Under the pieces are notes generated by a model. The model was not told the DNA's origin. It did not search any database and saw only the letters and a list, made by a program, of their open reading frames with translations. A stretch of 41,323 nucleotides of DNA from Anaerolineae bacterium (GTDB lineage Bacteria > Chloroflexota > Anaerolineae > Aggregatilineales > Phototrophicaceae), in the NCBI GenBank assembly GCA_022826865.1, contig JAJDUC010000047.1:1-41323 (forward strand). The letters are read 5' to 3'. Below, piece after piece: positions 40,785 to 41,323 of this stretch (position 1 is its first letter; each line of letters starts with the position of its first letter). Both the position numbers and the translations under genes were made by a program.

Positions 40785-41323
40785 ATGATCGTCCGCGATC
40801 GAGTCTATACCGTTGACGATGTCTGGAAGTTATCACAGTTGCCAGAGAACGAGCACAAGTTCTTTTATCTCATCGACGGAGAACTCCATTACATGTCGCG
40901 ACCTGGCAGACTTCATGGCTTAATTGCCTCTTTGATCGCCCATTTTTTTTGGGCTTATGTTTTGGAGAAAGATATCGGCGAGGTCACCACTGAGACCGGC
41001 TACCACCCGACGGGAATCAAGACGACGTTGCTAGGTCCGGATGTTGGATTTGTTCGGCGCGAAAGATTGCCCGAACCTGTGATAGATCATTATTATCCGC
41101 TAATGCCTGACATTGCCGTTGAAGTTTTGTCTCCAAGTAATACGCTGCCTGAACTGCGGCGCAAAGCCGAAGTCTACTTGCGGCATGGCGCGACGCTGGT
41201 TTGGCTGGTGAATCCCTCGGAAAAGTCCGTCGAAGTTTGGCGTTTGACCGATGATGAATTGACCAGCGAGACGGTTGGGCCGGCCGGCGCCTTGAGCGGC
41301 GAAAGCGTTCTGCCGGGCTTCAC
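40785..41323 (+). CDS. Uma2-family endonuclease-like protein, copy 2, cut by the window end
   Basis: Open from the ATG at 40785 to the last base (179 complete codons) without a stop. It starts MIVRDRVYTVDDVWKL like copy 1. Its middle is divergent (HFFWAYVLEKDIGEVTTETGY, with GPDVGF replacing LPDVAF), and the last 221 bases have only three differences from 40281-40501. The PD-(D/E)xK residues (PDV, EVL, RRK) are conserved. The full gene presumably ends about 34 bases beyond the window, by analogy with copy 1. Confidence 0.85.
   Translation, partial: MIVRDRVYTVDDVWKLSQLPENEHKFFYLIDGELHYMSRPGRLHGLIASLIAHFFWAYVLEKDIGEVTTETGYHPTGIKTTLLGPDVGFVRRERLPEPVIDHYYPLMPDIAVEVLSPSNTLPELRRKAEVYLRHGATLVWLVNPSEKSVEVWRLTDDELTSETVGPAGALSGESVLPGF

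Overview
The window looks like chromosomal DNA of an uncultured, GC-rich bacterium, most plausibly a Chloroflexota (Anaerolineae or Caldilineae-like) or a lineage of similar lifestyle such as Poribacteria. This is inference from gene content: Uma2 nucleases, MNT/HEPN pairs, a luciferase-like oxidoreductase, phytanoyl-CoA dioxygenase, Gfo/Idh dehydrogenase, hydantoinase A/B and many dispersed short palindromes. No rRNA, tRNA or CRISPR array was seen.

Region 1 (1-13457, all +) is a formate dehydrogenase/molybdenum cofactor locus: catalytic subunit (fdhF), mobA, a fused NuoE-NuoF diaphorase, a HoxU/NuoG-like ferredoxin subunit, fdhD and two moeA genes, the second fused to a periplasmic-binding-protein-like domain. 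Two AT-richer blocks interrupt it. Three MntA-type nucleotidyltransferase genes with two HEPN toxin genes lie between fdhF and mobA. A DUF262-HNH nuclease gene lies between the diaphorase and ferredoxin subunit genes, 8 nt after one and overlapping the other by 11 nt. The metabolic operon therefore carries defence-type cargo at junctions that look translationally coupled.

Region 2 (13458-21920, mostly -) holds a GH4 glycosidase, hyuA, a decayed hyuB fragment, a small + strand gene with a structured 3' region, intact hyuB, a sarcosine-oxidase-like flavoprotein and an SDR. HyuA/HyuB plus a sarcosine-oxidase-like enzyme suggest hydantoin or N-methyl amino-acid breakdown, which would yield formaldehyde/formate next to a formate dehydrogenase. 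That link is inference.

Region 3 (22171-32638) holds an RhlE-like helicase, an M20 peptidase, a three-gene operon (HpcH/HpaI aldolase, 2-hydroxyacid dehydrogenase, cupin), a VanZ-like membrane protein, an LLM flavin oxidoreductase, a tRNA-dihydrouridine synthase, an NDP-sugar epimerase and a PhyH dioxygenase.

Region 4 (32648-41323) holds a Gfo/Idh dehydrogenase that pairs with PhyH, a sugar-type ABC importer without an ATPase gene, an alpha/beta hydrolase inside that operon, a sulfatase-fold enzyme with Thr at the formylglycine position, and two tandem Uma2 genes of mosaic similarity, the second cut by the window end.

Two families of non-autonomous, MITE-like elements recur. Family A (1-141, 3642-3834, 10039-10211, 29330-29437, 33762-33952) has about 18-bp inverted ends, and two copies are flanked by 10-bp direct repeats. 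Family B (13491-13644) has perfect 22-bp inverted ends. Both carry 9-bp-stem hairpins whose outer arms are constant and inner arms change in compensating pairs. The same hairpins also occur alone between genes.
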